A stretch of DNA of 64,000 nt. Source: Spirochaetales bacterium (GTDB taxonomy: Bacteria; Spirochaetota; Leptospiria; Leptospirales; Leptonemataceae). Positions 1 to 10,767 of the stretch are shown here, piece after piece (the stretch's first letter is position 1; every line of letters starts with the position of its first letter). A program made the translations under genes and the position numbers. Under the pieces are notes generated by a model that saw only the letters and a program-made list of their open reading frames with translations, was not told where the DNA came from and made no database searches. Location of the stretch: positions 186,001 to 250,000 of the forward strand of contig JACKOY010000002.1 of the NCBI GenBank assembly GCA_024233935.1, in the 5' to 3' direction.

Positions 1-308
1 CTTTCGGCTACGCGGCGTACCGTAACGCTCCAGGCGGCGCCCGACAGATGGTTGAAAGCGGCAAAAAAGACGCCACCCAGGGCCAACGGGATGGCGAAGA
101 GCAATCCAAGATGAATGGAAAGAAACAGACGCGGGTTGCCGTGATGTTCGGCCGCGTGTTCGGCTCCTTCGGCGGCGTGGTGCAGGCCGTCGGGCACCCA
201 GATCTGCGCGAGGGTGGTGATGATTCCGATCACAATCAAGACCAGCGCAAGGGTTTGTACCTGGCGCGGCATGCTGAACTTGAGCCGGGATTCTTGCAAC
301 TGTACCAT
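1..308 (-). CDS. actF: Alternative complex III subunit ActF (partial, 5' part only)
   Basis: This is the first 102 codons of a gene that runs off the left edge. Translation from the ATG at 308 gives a short charged start, a membrane helix at about residues 15-36, a His-rich loop (LHHAAEGAEHAAEHH) and a second hydrophobic helix at about 50-75. This matches the start of the quinone-associated membrane subunit ActF of alternative complex III (quinol:cytochrome c oxidoreductase). It lies 3 nt after actE in the same operon, where ActF is expected in the order ABCDEF. The product would be an inner-membrane quinone-side subunit. Identification rests on operon position and topology; most of the protein is outside the window. 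Confidence 0.75.
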   Translation of the reverse strand, partial: MVQLQESRLKFSMPRQVQTLALVLIVIGIITTLAQIWVPDGLHHAAEGAEHAAEHHGNPRLFLSIHLGLLFAIPLALGGVFFAAFNHLSGAAWSVTVRRVAE

Positions 309-311
309 AAC

Positions 312-959
312 TTAGTCCGTCGCTTCCTGCTGCTGCAGAACTCGCAGATAGTGAATCATGCTCCAGCGGTCATTTACACTTGTTTGAGCCGCGTAAGGGG
401 TCATGCGCCCGCGGCCCATGGTGATGATATGAAAGATCTCCCCGTCGCGCCAGTTCTTGATTTTGGCGCTCATAAGCGAAGGCACGTTTGCGAAGCGCGG
501 CGTAACCGGACCGTCTCCGTGGCCCGTGTAGCCGTGGCAGACCGCGCAATAGATATTAAAACGATCCTGGCCCCGGGCCAGAATTTCACGTGTGCGCGGC
601 AGCGGGTTTTGCAGTTCACGGCCGGCGGCGTCAAATTCTCCGGCGGCGTACGGATAGGGCTCCTGGCCACGCGGCACACTGCCTTCCGGCGGAACCCGCA
701 TACCGGAACCGGGACCGCCAAACGAAGGCATGGAACTCATGCCGTACTGCCAGTCATCGCCCTTCAAATCGTTCAGGGTTGTATAGTCTTCTTCCTGGGC
801 TTCGACGGCATGGCTGTCGTGCATGCCCATGAACCAGTGCAGTCCATCAGTATCGCCCGCGAAGTTGCAGGCCACAAAAACAGGGGCGAGAAATGCCAGA
901 AGACCAAGACGAGCCATCCAACCGGCGACGGAGGTCATGCGTGTAGACGCTCTACTCAT
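312..959 (-). CDS. actE: Alternative complex III mono-haem cytochrome c subunit ActE
   Basis: This 215-residue exported c-type cytochrome is the electron-exit subunit of alternative complex III. The N-terminus is a lipoprotein-type signal with Cys31 following FLAPVFVA. One haem motif, CAVCH, lies at residues 138-142, and the conserved tail MGRGRM (about 181-186) offers the axial Met, so this is a single class I haem domain. The start ATG overlaps the actD stop by 4 nt (ATGA), showing tight coupling. In the family ActE passes electrons to a soluble cytochrome c or directly to a terminal oxidase. The assignment is firm from operon context plus haem motif. Confidence 0.9.
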   Translation of the reverse strand: MSRASTRMTSVAGWMARLGLLAFLAPVFVACNFAGDTDGLHWFMGMHDSHAVEAQEEDYTTLNDLKGDDWQYGMSSMPSFGGPGSGMRVPPEGSVPRGQEPYPYAAGEFDAAGRELQNPLPRTREILARGQDRFNIYCAVCHGYTGHGDGPVTPRFANVPSLMSAKIKNWRDGEIFHIITMGRGRMTPYAAQTSVNDRWSMIHYLRVLQQQEATD

Positions 960-1690
960 GGGTTTGGCCCCCCGCCAGCAGCACCCAGGGGACTCTGGCT
1001 ATCCGGTGTCACCTTCGTAATGTTCTGGGCGCCCAGTGCAGCCAGGTGGGCGCGCACGCCTTCTTCGGAATAGTTGGCCGAATCGGTCGGGATCCAGAGA
1101 CAAAAGCGATCGTTCGTAATGTCGGGGTGCAGAATGCGTCGAAAAGGCCGGAACATGCCGCCGATCAGAATCAAACCGGCCACCGTTGTGTGCCCGCCGA
1201 TCAGAACCGTAAGCTCAAAAAGGATCGGGACCATGGCCGGCCAGCTGAAAGTCGGTTTGCCGCCGATGTTCAATGGATACGATCGAAAGTTGGCGTAAGG
1301 ATCGAAGTACTGGAAAATTGGCGGAATGACCTGCTCGTGAACCACGAACTGCAGTAGAAACGCGATCGAAAGGCCAGTCAGTCCCGCAAAAAACGTAATG
1401 TAAGGAATGCGCGAACGTTTGAGACCCATGTCGAACTCAAGTCCGTGCACGGGGAAGGGCGTAAGACAATCGAAGTGCGTGTAGCCCTTTGCGTGGGTGT
1501 CCCGGGCGGCCTTGCTGATTTTTTCAGGAGAATCGAAAAGACCGTAGATGCCGCTATTGGTTTCCCGAAACGTATATTCAAAAAGCCGGTCCAACAGCGC
1601 AAAGAAAGAATCGACCGGCGCCTGCAACGCGCGATCTAACTTAGGCGCCAGATTCTCGGCGAACTGATTGATTTTTGCCTTGAGTTCCAT
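956..1690 (-). CDS. actD: Alternative complex III membrane subunit ActD (DUF3341)
   Basis: This 244-residue protein has the DUF3341 architecture of ActD. A soluble N-terminal part (about 1-95, with the GIYGLFDSPE segment) is followed by two membrane helices, about 98-120 (ITFFAGLTGLSIAFLLQFVV) and about 150-180. ActD is thought to be a structural two-helix subunit that packs against ActC and ActF; it carries no cofactor motif. It starts 3 nt after the actC stop and overlaps actE by 4 nt. Around 70 residues precede the DUF3341 core, longer than in some homologues, and I cannot say whether they have a function. Confidence 0.88.
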   Translation of the reverse strand: MELKAKINQFAENLAPKLDRALQAPVDSFFALLDRLFEYTFRETNSGIYGLFDSPEKISKAARDTHAKGYTHFDCLTPFPVHGLEFDMGLKRSRIPYITFFAGLTGLSIAFLLQFVVHEQVIPPIFQYFDPYANFRSYPLNIGGKPTFSWPAMVPILFELTVLIGGHTTVAGLILIGGMFRPFRRILHPDITNDRFCLWIPTDSANYSEEGVRAHLAALGAQNITKVTPDSQSPLGAAGGGPNP

Positions 1691-1693
1691 GGT

Positions 1694-3097
1694 TTAGTGA
1701 CCGTACCCCCGTGCTGCATCCGGCGACTTGATCACGGTTTTGACTTCCGCCATCGCAATCGTCGGCAGGAAGCGAGCAAAGAGTAAGAAGAGCGTAAAGA
1801 ACAGGCCGAAGGAGCCCAGCATGATGGCGTAGTCGTGGAACGTCATGATGTAGAGATCCCAGCTCGATGGCAAGAAGTCGCGGTGCAGGGAGGTTACAAC
1901 GATTACGTAGCGCTCAAACCACATGCCGATGTTTACGAAGATCGAAATAATCCAGAGCAGCAACGGATTCGTGCGGATCTTTTTGAACCAGAATAACTGC
2001 GGCGAAATCACGTTGCAGCTGATCATGATCCAGTACGACCACCAGTAAGGACCGAAGGCGCGGTTGATGAAGGCGAAGGCTTCGAACTCGCTTCCGCTGT
2101 ACCACGCAATGAAAAACTCCGTGCCGTAGGCAAGACCCACCAGAGAGCCGGTGAGCGTAACGACCTTGGCCATGTTTTCGAGGTGTTTGATGGTGATGTA
2201 GTCTTTGAGGTTGAAGACCTCTCTCATCACGATCAAGAGCGTGAGCACCATGCCGAAACCGGAAAAGATAGCGCCCGCAACGAAGTAGGGCGGAAAGATC
2301 GTGGTGTGCCAGCCCGGAATCACGGATGTTGCAAAGTCAAAGGATACGATGCTGTGCACCGAAAGAACCAGCGGCGCCGAGAGTCCCGCAAGAATCATCG
2401 CAGTGGCTTCGTAGTGCGACCAGGTGCGAGCGCTGCCGACCCAACCCAGAGAAAGCGCGCTGTAGACGACCTTGCGGGTCTTTTGCCACCAGTTGCTTTC
2501 TTTTACACGATCGCGTATGGAAGCGATGTCCGGCACGAGACCCAAATACCAGAATACCAGAGAGATTGTCAGATACGTTGAAATAGCGAACAGGTCCCAC
2601 AGCAACGGCGAGCGGAAGTTTGGCCAGAGCGTGCCGCGTTCGTTGGGATAAGGAAGCAGCCACAGGATGGCAAGCCAGGGTCGTCCGGTGTGGATGATGG
2701 GAAAGATACCGGCGCAGGCGACCGCAAAAATCGTCATGGCTTCTGCAGATCGGTTGATCGCCGTCCGCCACTGCTGGCGGAAAATGTAGAGGATCGCCGA
2801 GATCAGTGTACCCGCGTGTCCAATGCCGATCCAGAAAACGAAGGTGATGATGAAACTTCCCCAGCCCACCGGTATGTTGACGCCCAGAATTCCGATACCG
2901 GCGCCGATCAACAGCGCGATCTCAAACGAGAGCAAACCCAGAAGAGACAGGGCAATGACGAACCCGATCCACCAGAGTTTGGTCGGAAAGAGTTCGGTGT
3001 GCCGGCCGACGTCTTCGTTGACGTCGGCGTAACCTTTGCCACCGGTTACGAAGGTCGGCTTGAAGTATTCTTTATCCGTTTCGGTCAGGTTTGCCAT
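1694..3097 (-). CDS. actC: Alternative complex III NrfD-like quinone subunit ActC
   Basis: This 467-residue polytopic protein of the NrfD/PsrC family has about ten predicted membrane helices. In alternative complex III ActC forms the main membrane subunit facing ActB and contributes a quinol site. Recognisable features are the early hydrophilic segment with PTFVTGGKGYADVNEDV and the later conserved aromatic-rich stretches typical of NrfD proteins, such as FGPYWWSYWIMI. The gene lies 21 nt after actB and 3 nt before actD. Length and position match the family. Confidence 0.92.
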   Translation of the reverse strand: MANLTETDKEYFKPTFVTGGKGYADVNEDVGRHTELFPTKLWWIGFVIALSLLGLLSFEIALLIGAGIGILGVNIPVGWGSFIITFVFWIGIGHAGTLISAILYIFRQQWRTAINRSAEAMTIFAVACAGIFPIIHTGRPWLAILWLLPYPNERGTLWPNFRSPLLWDLFAISTYLTISLVFWYLGLVPDIASIRDRVKESNWWQKTRKVVYSALSLGWVGSARTWSHYEATAMILAGLSAPLVLSVHSIVSFDFATSVIPGWHTTIFPPYFVAGAIFSGFGMVLTLLIVMREVFNLKDYITIKHLENMAKVVTLTGSLVGLAYGTEFFIAWYSGSEFEAFAFINRAFGPYWWSYWIMISCNVISPQLFWFKKIRTNPLLLWIISIFVNIGMWFERYVIVVTSLHRDFLPSSWDLYIMTFHDYAIMLGSFGLFFTLFLLFARFLPTIAMAEVKTVIKSPDAARGYGH

Positions 3098-3118
3098 TGT
3101 TTGGCTCTCTAATGCGGC

Positions 3119-6100
3119 CTAAGCCGTTTCGATCCGATTCCTCAGTTTGGCCAGATAGGTAATCGCCGGCTTTACGCCCAGGAAATCCAGCACGCGGTAA
3201 CCCCGTTTGTCCACCGAGAGGCGGGCCACATCACTTTCGGGATCCAGAACATTTCCGAAGTAGATCGCGCCGGTCGGGCAAACTTCCTGGCAGGCCGTGA
3301 CCACGCGGCCGTCGGGAATGAAAGTTTCGCCCCGGGCCCGCGATTCCTGGCGTGCTTCCGAAATCCTTTGAATGCAGAACGTGCACTTCTCCATGACGCC
3401 CCGCGATCGAACGGTCACGTCGGGGTTCAATGCCAGGTGCTCCGGATCGCGGAGATGGCGGATGAGCCCTTCCATGTGAATGAAGTTTTCGTACCAGTTG
3501 AAGCGTCGCACTTTGTAAGGGCAGTTGTTGGAGCAGTAGCGGGTGCCCACACAACGGTTGTAGGTCATCACGTTAAGCCCGTCGTGCGTGTGCGTAGTGG
3601 CCGCAACGGGGCAGACATTCTCGCACGGTGCATTTTCACAATGCTGGCAGAGCATCGGCTGGTGCGCGACCTCGGGTTCTTCTTCACTTCCCGAGAAGTA
3701 CCGATCGATGCGCATCCAGTGCATCTCACGACCAACCGCGACCTGGTCCGGGCCGACAGCCGGAATATTATTTTCCTGATTGCACGAGGCCACACAGGCG
3801 CCGCAACCCGTGCACAGCGTTTGGTCGATAACCATGTGCCAGCGTGTATCTTTGTAGTTCCACTGACCCATGATGCCGGCGTTTTCGGGGTAATGCACGG
3901 CCTCTGGAGTGAGCGCAAACTGACCGGTACGATAGGCGGCGTAACTCGTCTCGCGGATGATGGGCCGATCGTGCTGGCTGGAGCCGTCGAAGGGCACTTC
4001 GTGGGCCCCTTCGGGAGTAAAAAAGGCGCGGTCTTCGCTGTTTCGATTGTCGCGATAAACCCGTTGGGTTGAAGGCAGCGCATGGGTTTGACCGGTGGCG
4101 ACGATTTCGACGGTGCTTCCGGAAAGCGCGAGCGAGTCGGAACCCGGTCTTGCCATGACCATGGCGTTTGCGCCCACGCAGTCCGCGATGTGGCCGCCGG
4201 CTTCCCGGCCATAACCGAGCGCAATGAAGGCCGCTTCCGGGTGCAGACCAGGCTGCAGGTGCACCGGCAGATCAATGGACTGCTCTCCGGTCTTGATCCG
4301 CACGACCTGGCCCTGGGCAAGGCCGAGCCGACGAGCGGTTGCCGGTAGAATCGATACGTAGTTGTTCCAGACGATCTTGGTGATCGGGTCGGGCAATTCC
4401 TGACGCAGGGAGTTGTTCGCGCCCGAGCCATCGAGCACCTGAATGTTGTGGTACAATCCCAGACGGAGCTGATTGCCTTCCACCCGCGTCAACCCGGGCG
4501 GAGATTGCGGCAACCGCCCCAGGCTCTGGGTGCGGAAGTTACGGGCCGGACCCCGATTCTGGCCGGGACCACCCTGGGGCGCGTAGTAGCCGCCCTGGAG
4601 CACGGAATTCCAGAAGCGACGGAAATTCCCGCCCGGAGCAATCCTTCGCCAGCGATCCATGACAAAGTCACGAAACGATGCCTGTCCATTCAGCTCGCCG
4701 CCCGCCAGCTGAATCAGGCGGTCTTCAAAAGAGGTCGTGCCATGGATCGGTCGAACGACGGGCTGTTGAATACCGTAAACGCCCTTAACAATCTCGGTAT
4801 CGCCCCAGCACTCCAGGTAATGACTCTTCGGCAGGATGGCTGAGGCGTACTTTGAGGTTTCGTCGATGCGATCGTTCAGTGAAAGAACGTAGCTTACTTT
4901 CTTCAGGGCTTCGGCAACCCGGCCACCGTCGGGCATATGATACACCGGGTTGGCGCCGGCGATGATCAAAGTGGAGACTTCTCCACGCTCCATCTGGAGG
5001 ACCAGGTCTTTCATGTCGAAATCGCTGACGCCCGGAGAAATCTGGATGGGACGGATGTGGTCAACCGTCACGCCATCGTTTTCCAGCATGGAATTCAACA
5101 GATTGATCGCGATTTGCAGGCCCGAAACATTCCCGTTCGCCGCCAGTGGCGAACCGCCGAGCACCAGACTGCGTCCACGGTGGGCCCAGAGGTCTTCGGC
5201 TACGCGCGCAATGACCTGGGAATAGTGACCGGATCGGAACAGGCCTTCGGTCGCGCCCGAAGCCCGCGCGATCTCCTCGGGCAAATACTTCGTCAGAAGA
5301 CTTCGAACGGCGCCATCGTTTTGAAAACGGCTCTGCCCCATCTTGAGGACGATGTGGGCTGCCAGGGAAAGCGCGACGGTCGTCTGATCGCCGGGACGGA
5401 TGGAATGTCGTTCGTCGGCATTGGAGCCGGTCAGGCTGAACATGGATTCGAAAACCACCAGGCGGTTCATGCGCTCGGGGTTCTTGATCATGTTCCGGCT
5501 ACGCCCGAAGCTGGCGTTGAACTGTGCCGGAAAAAGCATGGTTCCGAGAAAGTCGCCATCAATGGAAACGATAACTTCGGCCAGATCCAGACGATAGTTG
5601 GGGACTACGGCCTGACCGTAACTTTCCTGCTGTCCCGCAGCAATCTGCCGGGGAACCGGATCCGCTCGAAACTCAATGTGCCGCCCGCGCGGATACTTTG
5701 CCAGAAACGCCTGCACCAGAGCCCGGCTGGAAGGACTGTCGATGGGCCCGGTCAAAAGAACAAACGATTCGTTGGCCAGTCGCGCGGCGGCGATCTGCAC
5801 CAGGTTTTGCTCCGGGAAACGAATCTTGCGTCCGGTTTCGCGGTCAATTTTGCAGGCGCGTCGAAGGCGGTCCGCGTCGTAGAGATCGTGCAGGGTTGCG
5901 ATGGTGTTTGCAGTTACCCCTCCGGCGGTCAGCGGATGATCCGGATTGCCCGCGAGTTTGACCGGGCGGCCTTCGCGGGTCCGTACGATCAGTCCGGTGC
6001 CGTCCGGAGCGTTGGTTGCATAGTAGGTCGAAATTCCGGGAACCGTTTCCGGCGCCCGAATGACCGCCGGCACGATTTCTTCGGCCGGTCGGCGACAGGC

Positions 6101-6295
6101 GGCCCCGGCCATGACGGCCCCGGCGCCCATGAATTTGAGGAAGTCGCGGCGGGAAAAGCCGAGCCTTTTGGCCTCTTCCCGCATCTCGTTTCGGGATTTC
6201 TGAAATTCTGGTTGCTTCCAGTCTGACAGCGCCGGCTGCTCCCGTTCTTCCAGGGATTGCCAGTAATGACGCTTGCTAGCCTGCTTGTCTTTCAT
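3119..6295 (-). CDS. actB: Alternative complex III iron-sulfur/molybdopterin-fold subunit ActB
   Basis: This 1058-residue protein fuses the catalytically empty molybdopterin-oxidoreductase-like B1 domain (about 75-740) to a ferredoxin-like B2 domain (about 780-1050). A twin-arginine signal (SRRDFLKFMGAG, Arg49-Arg50) is present. The B2 part has four Cys clusters, including CTGCGACVASC, CQHCENAPCENVC, CVGTRYCSNNC and CTFC with CQEVCPTGA, enough for several iron-sulfur centres. I chose the ATG at 6295: it gives the usual MKDK...YWQSLEE start and follows the actA stop by 19 nt. An in-frame GTG at 6334 would overlap actA and looks less likely. The subunit passes electrons from quinol towards the cytochromes. 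Confidence 0.93.
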   Translation of the reverse strand: MKDKQASKRHYWQSLEEREQPALSDWKQPEFQKSRNEMREEAKRLGFSRRDFLKFMGAGAVMAGAACRRPAEEIVPAVIRAPETVPGISTYYATNAPDGTGLIVRTREGRPVKLAGNPDHPLTAGGVTANTIATLHDLYDADRLRRACKIDRETGRKIRFPEQNLVQIAAARLANESFVLLTGPIDSPSSRALVQAFLAKYPRGRHIEFRADPVPRQIAAGQQESYGQAVVPNYRLDLAEVIVSIDGDFLGTMLFPAQFNASFGRSRNMIKNPERMNRLVVFESMFSLTGSNADERHSIRPGDQTTVALSLAAHIVLKMGQSRFQNDGAVRSLLTKYLPEEIARASGATEGLFRSGHYSQVIARVAEDLWAHRGRSLVLGGSPLAANGNVSGLQIAINLLNSMLENDGVTVDHIRPIQISPGVSDFDMKDLVLQMERGEVSTLIIAGANPVYHMPDGGRVAEALKKVSYVLSLNDRIDETSKYASAILPKSHYLECWGDTEIVKGVYGIQQPVVRPIHGTTSFEDRLIQLAGGELNGQASFRDFVMDRWRRIAPGGNFRRFWNSVLQGGYYAPQGGPGQNRGPARNFRTQSLGRLPQSPPGLTRVEGNQLRLGLYHNIQVLDGSGANNSLRQELPDPITKIVWNNYVSILPATARRLGLAQGQVVRIKTGEQSIDLPVHLQPGLHPEAAFIALGYGREAGGHIADCVGANAMVMARPGSDSLALSGSTVEIVATGQTHALPSTQRVYRDNRNSEDRAFFTPEGAHEVPFDGSSQHDRPIIRETSYAAYRTGQFALTPEAVHYPENAGIMGQWNYKDTRWHMVIDQTLCTGCGACVASCNQENNIPAVGPDQVAVGREMHWMRIDRYFSGSEEEPEVAHQPMLCQHCENAPCENVCPVAATTHTHDGLNVMTYNRCVGTRYCSNNCPYKVRRFNWYENFIHMEGLIRHLRDPEHLALNPDVTVRSRGVMEKCTFCIQRISEARQESRARGETFIPDGRVVTACQEVCPTGAIYFGNVLDPESDVARLSVDKRGYRVLDFLGVKPAITYLAKLRNRIETA

Positions 6296-6314
6296 GCTGC
6301 CTCTCGGTCGGGGC

Positions 6315-6881
6315 TCAATAGTGACACGTGCCACACTCGGTCAGGTGTACAGTATTGTTATTTCCGATGGTCGCCGGATCCTGATCGCTGTTTTGTCGGT
6401 GGCAGTTTACGCACCAACCCATGTTAAAAGCCGTGACCACTTCAACCCGGTCCATGGTTTCGACTGCCCCGTGGCATTCGCTGCACTGAAAGCCGCGCGC
6501 GATGTGCGGACGATGCGAAAAGCGCACATGATCCGGCAGGTCATGGACCTTATTCCAGCGCAGCGGCACGCCCTGCTGGTAGGTCTGACGCAGGTACTGA
6601 ATGTTCACGCTGTCGCCGGCGTCGTCTTGATGGCACTTAATACAGGTGGCCGTGTCCGGAACCGTCGCATGGGCCGATCGTTCCACTGCCGTGTGGCAGA
6701 ACTGACAGTCGATTTGAAGTTCTCCAGCATGAATCCGGTGGCTGAAGGGAATCGGCTGGTCGGGCGCGTAGCCCAGGTACTTGGGCGGCGAAACCCAGAT
6801 CCAGTAGATCAACCCCAGAGACAAAAGGGGAAGGATTATCTTGATGCTATGTTTTTTGAGGACCTTTTGGAGAGCGTCCAT
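6315..6881 (-). CDS. actA: Alternative complex III penta-haem cytochrome ActA
   Basis: This 188-residue multihaem cytochrome is the first gene of the act operon. Five CxxCH motifs are visible: CQFCH, CIKCH, CSECH, CVNCH and the C-terminal CGTCH just before the stop. One N-terminal membrane anchor (about 12-30) precedes the haem domain. Five haems is the number reported for ActA of alternative complex III. A possible ribosome site (TAAGG) lies 8 nt before the ATG. The short divergent spacer to clpB holds its promoter. All five actABCDE genes follow in order downstream. Confidence 0.93.
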   Translation of the reverse strand: MDALQKVLKKHSIKIILPLLSLGLIYWIWVSPPKYLGYAPDQPIPFSHRIHAGELQIDCQFCHTAVERSAHATVPDTATCIKCHQDDAGDSVNIQYLRQTYQQGVPLRWNKVHDLPDHVRFSHRPHIARGFQCSECHGAVETMDRVEVVTAFNMGWCVNCHRQNSDQDPATIGNNNTVHLTECGTCHY

Positions 6882-6942
6882 TCAAGTACCTTACGGCGTT
6901 ACAATGCTTTGCAAGCTTCGGGACAAGCGAAATTTGCCTCCC

Positions 6943-6971
6943 CATGAATTCTACTACCAGGGGCATGTCAA
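6943..6971 (-). promoter_or_regulatory. Candidate sigma70-type promoter for the act operon
   Basis: On the minus strand a perfect -35 hexamer TTGACA lies at 6971-6966 and, 17 nt on, a poor -10 (TTCATG, 6948-6943). It would give a leader of about 55 nt before the actA ATG at 6881. Only the -35 is convincing; the weak -10 suggests need for an activator or a wrong choice of -10. Confidence 0.35.
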
Positions 6972-7040
6972 TAGATTATCCACAGCCACCAGGGCGAAGG
7001 CTCAAATTCCGGAAATATTTTCAGGTCGCATGACAGACTG

Positions 7041-7103
7041 GCCGTGCCGGCGTCACACGTGCCGGCCCAGGGGGGATCGTCGGCCCCCGGGAACTGGCAC
7101 GGC
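7041..7103. promoter_or_regulatory. Nested inverted repeats in the clpB upstream region
   Basis: The 343-nt divergent spacer between actA (6881) and clpB (7225) holds no gene. Inside it an outer 8-bp inverted repeat (GCCGTGCC at 7041-7048, GGCACGGC at 7096-7103) encloses a second hairpin of five G:C pairs (GGGGG 7071-7075, CCCCC 7084-7088). A 9-bp direct repeat CGTGCCGGC also occurs at 7043 and 7058. If transcribed with clpB it would form a stable leader fold more than 100 nt upstream of the start. No T-tract follows, so it is not a plain terminator. Confidence 0.4.
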
Positions 7104-7185
7104 ATGTGCATCGTGTCGTTTGGATTGCCAGTATTTTTGGAAGGAGAAGTCCTGACGAAGAGTTGGGCAGGCGAAGGGAGGCTTT

Positions 7186-7200
7186 GAGAACAATTCTCAG
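7186..7200. promoter_or_regulatory. 15-bp palindrome upstream of clpB, Fur-family box-like
   Basis: TGAGAACAATTCTCA is a palindrome (6-bp arms, 3-nt centre) ending 24 nt before the clpB ATG. Read as a 7-1-7 site it matches the classic Fur/PerR pattern TGATAAT-N-ATTATCA at 11 of 14 positions. It does not resemble CIRCE, the HrcA operator. The regulator is not in the window. Confidence 0.35.
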
Positions 7201-7224
7201 AACCCCCGTGGGAGAAGCGGACGA

Positions 7225-9795
<2,571 letters not shown>

Positions 9796-9848
9796 CAGGT
9801 TCGGGCCGGATTGCGTCCTCTACCGGTTTGATGGTCGGAGCAGGAGCC

Positions 9849-10688
9849 ATGCTTGAGGTGATCAACTTCTATAAGTTCTTCGATGTGGCCGACCCGCGCG
9901 CGCTGGGAGAGCGCTGGTTGGGCCTTGCGGCCCGGAACGATCTGAAGGGCACGCTGCTTCTGGCGCCCGAGGGTACGAATAGCACCCTGGCCGGAGAAAG
10001 CCCGGCTCTGGATGCGTTTTTACGGGAGATTGAGCCGGATTGCTCTTTAGAAGACGTGATCATAAAGCGCATGCCCGTTGCGAAGCTGCCACTGCCGAAG
10101 CTGAAACTGAAGGTAAAGCCGGAGATCGTCACAACCGGATGGAACGCGGACTGGAAGGCGAACCAGGGCACCTTTGTGAGTCCGAAACAATTTCGGGAGA
10201 TGCTTGATGATCCCGAGGTCGTGGTGATCGACACGCGCAACGACTACGAGTACTATGTGGGCACCTTTCGAGGGGCACGTGTGTTACCGCTCAATGAATT
10301 TGATCAGTTCGAAGAGACGCTGCCTGCGCTCGAGGATTTACGCGATCGTAAGATCGTTACGTTCTGCACGGGGGGCATCCGCTGCGAAAAGGCGGTACCC
10401 TTGCTCAAGAAAAAGGGCTTCGAGCGTGTCTATCAGCTACAGGGCGGTATCCTGAATTACTTCGAAGAGCTGGGCGGCGATGACTGGGAAGGCGAATGCT
10501 TCGTTTTCGATTATCGCTGCAGCATCAAACCCGACCTGAGTCGCGGCACGTTTCAATTCTGTGAGAGTTGTGGCCAGCCGACCAGACAGGGGCTTTGCAC
10601 CGAATGCAACGCTGCAAGCTACCAGCCCGCTTTCGACGGGCGCCGGCTCGAAAAGGGACGGCATCAGGATGGAAGCGCGGGATCCTGA
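9849..10688 (+). CDS. trhO: tRNA uridine-34 5-hydroxylase TrhO (rhodanese family, YceA-type)
   Basis: This 279-residue protein has an N-terminal acylphosphatase-like domain (FYKFF start, about 1-95), a rhodanese domain (about 115-215) with the active-site loop CTGGIRCEKA, and a Cys-rich C-terminal tail (CESCGQP, CTEC) that may hold zinc. TrhO makes 5-hydroxyuridine at wobble position 34 of tRNA using oxygen. An in-frame TTG at 9792 overlaps the clpB stop, but the ATG at 9849 matches where homologues begin and has GGAG upstream. It probably reads through from clpB. Confidence 0.9.
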   Translation: MLEVINFYKFFDVADPRALGERWLGLAARNDLKGTLLLAPEGTNSTLAGESPALDAFLREIEPDCSLEDVIIKRMPVAKLPLPKLKLKVKPEIVTTGWNADWKANQGTFVSPKQFREMLDDPEVVVIDTRNDYEYYVGTFRGARVLPLNEFDQFEETLPALEDLRDRKIVTFCTGGIRCEKAVPLLKKKGFERVYQLQGGILNYFEELGGDDWEGECFVFDYRCSIKPDLSRGTFQFCESCGQPTRQGLCTECNAASYQPAFDGRRLEKGRHQDGSAGS

Positions 10689-10731
10689 TTCGAGGCTCCG
10701 TAATTCAGCGACAGCGTCGGAGTAGGGGGCC

Positions 10732-10767
10732 TGCCGGGAGTTCTGCGACCGCGCTATCGTTCGGGCC
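10732..10767. repeat. Short hairpin repeat, copy 1 (convergent trhO/dapD spacer)
   Basis: This 36-bp stretch starts TGCCGGG, then 5 variable nt, then TGCGACCGCGCTATCG and TTCGGGCC. A second copy at 32969-33003 matches 7 of 7 bases in the first block and 20 of 23 (plus one indel) in the second. Both copies lie between converging genes. The right block can fold with CTAT as the loop. It fills most of the 78-nt gap before the dapD stop. Confidence 0.55.

Noticed and set aside
4937..6226. 429-residue plus-strand frame opposite actB
   Set aside because: It is an antisense shadow of actB, whose TAT signal and Fe-S motifs prove the other strand is coding.
6916..6945. Heat-shock (sigma32-type) promoter for clpB
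   Set aside because: CCCCAT at 6940-6945 matches the -10, but the best -35 (CTTCGG) is poor with 18-nt spacing, and the site lies about 280 nt from the gene; spirochaete heat-shock control by sigma32 is not expected.
7186..7200. CIRCE element for HrcA before clpB
   Set aside because: The palindrome lacks the TTAGCACTC-N9-GAGTGCTAA arms and has a 3-nt rather than 9-nt centre.
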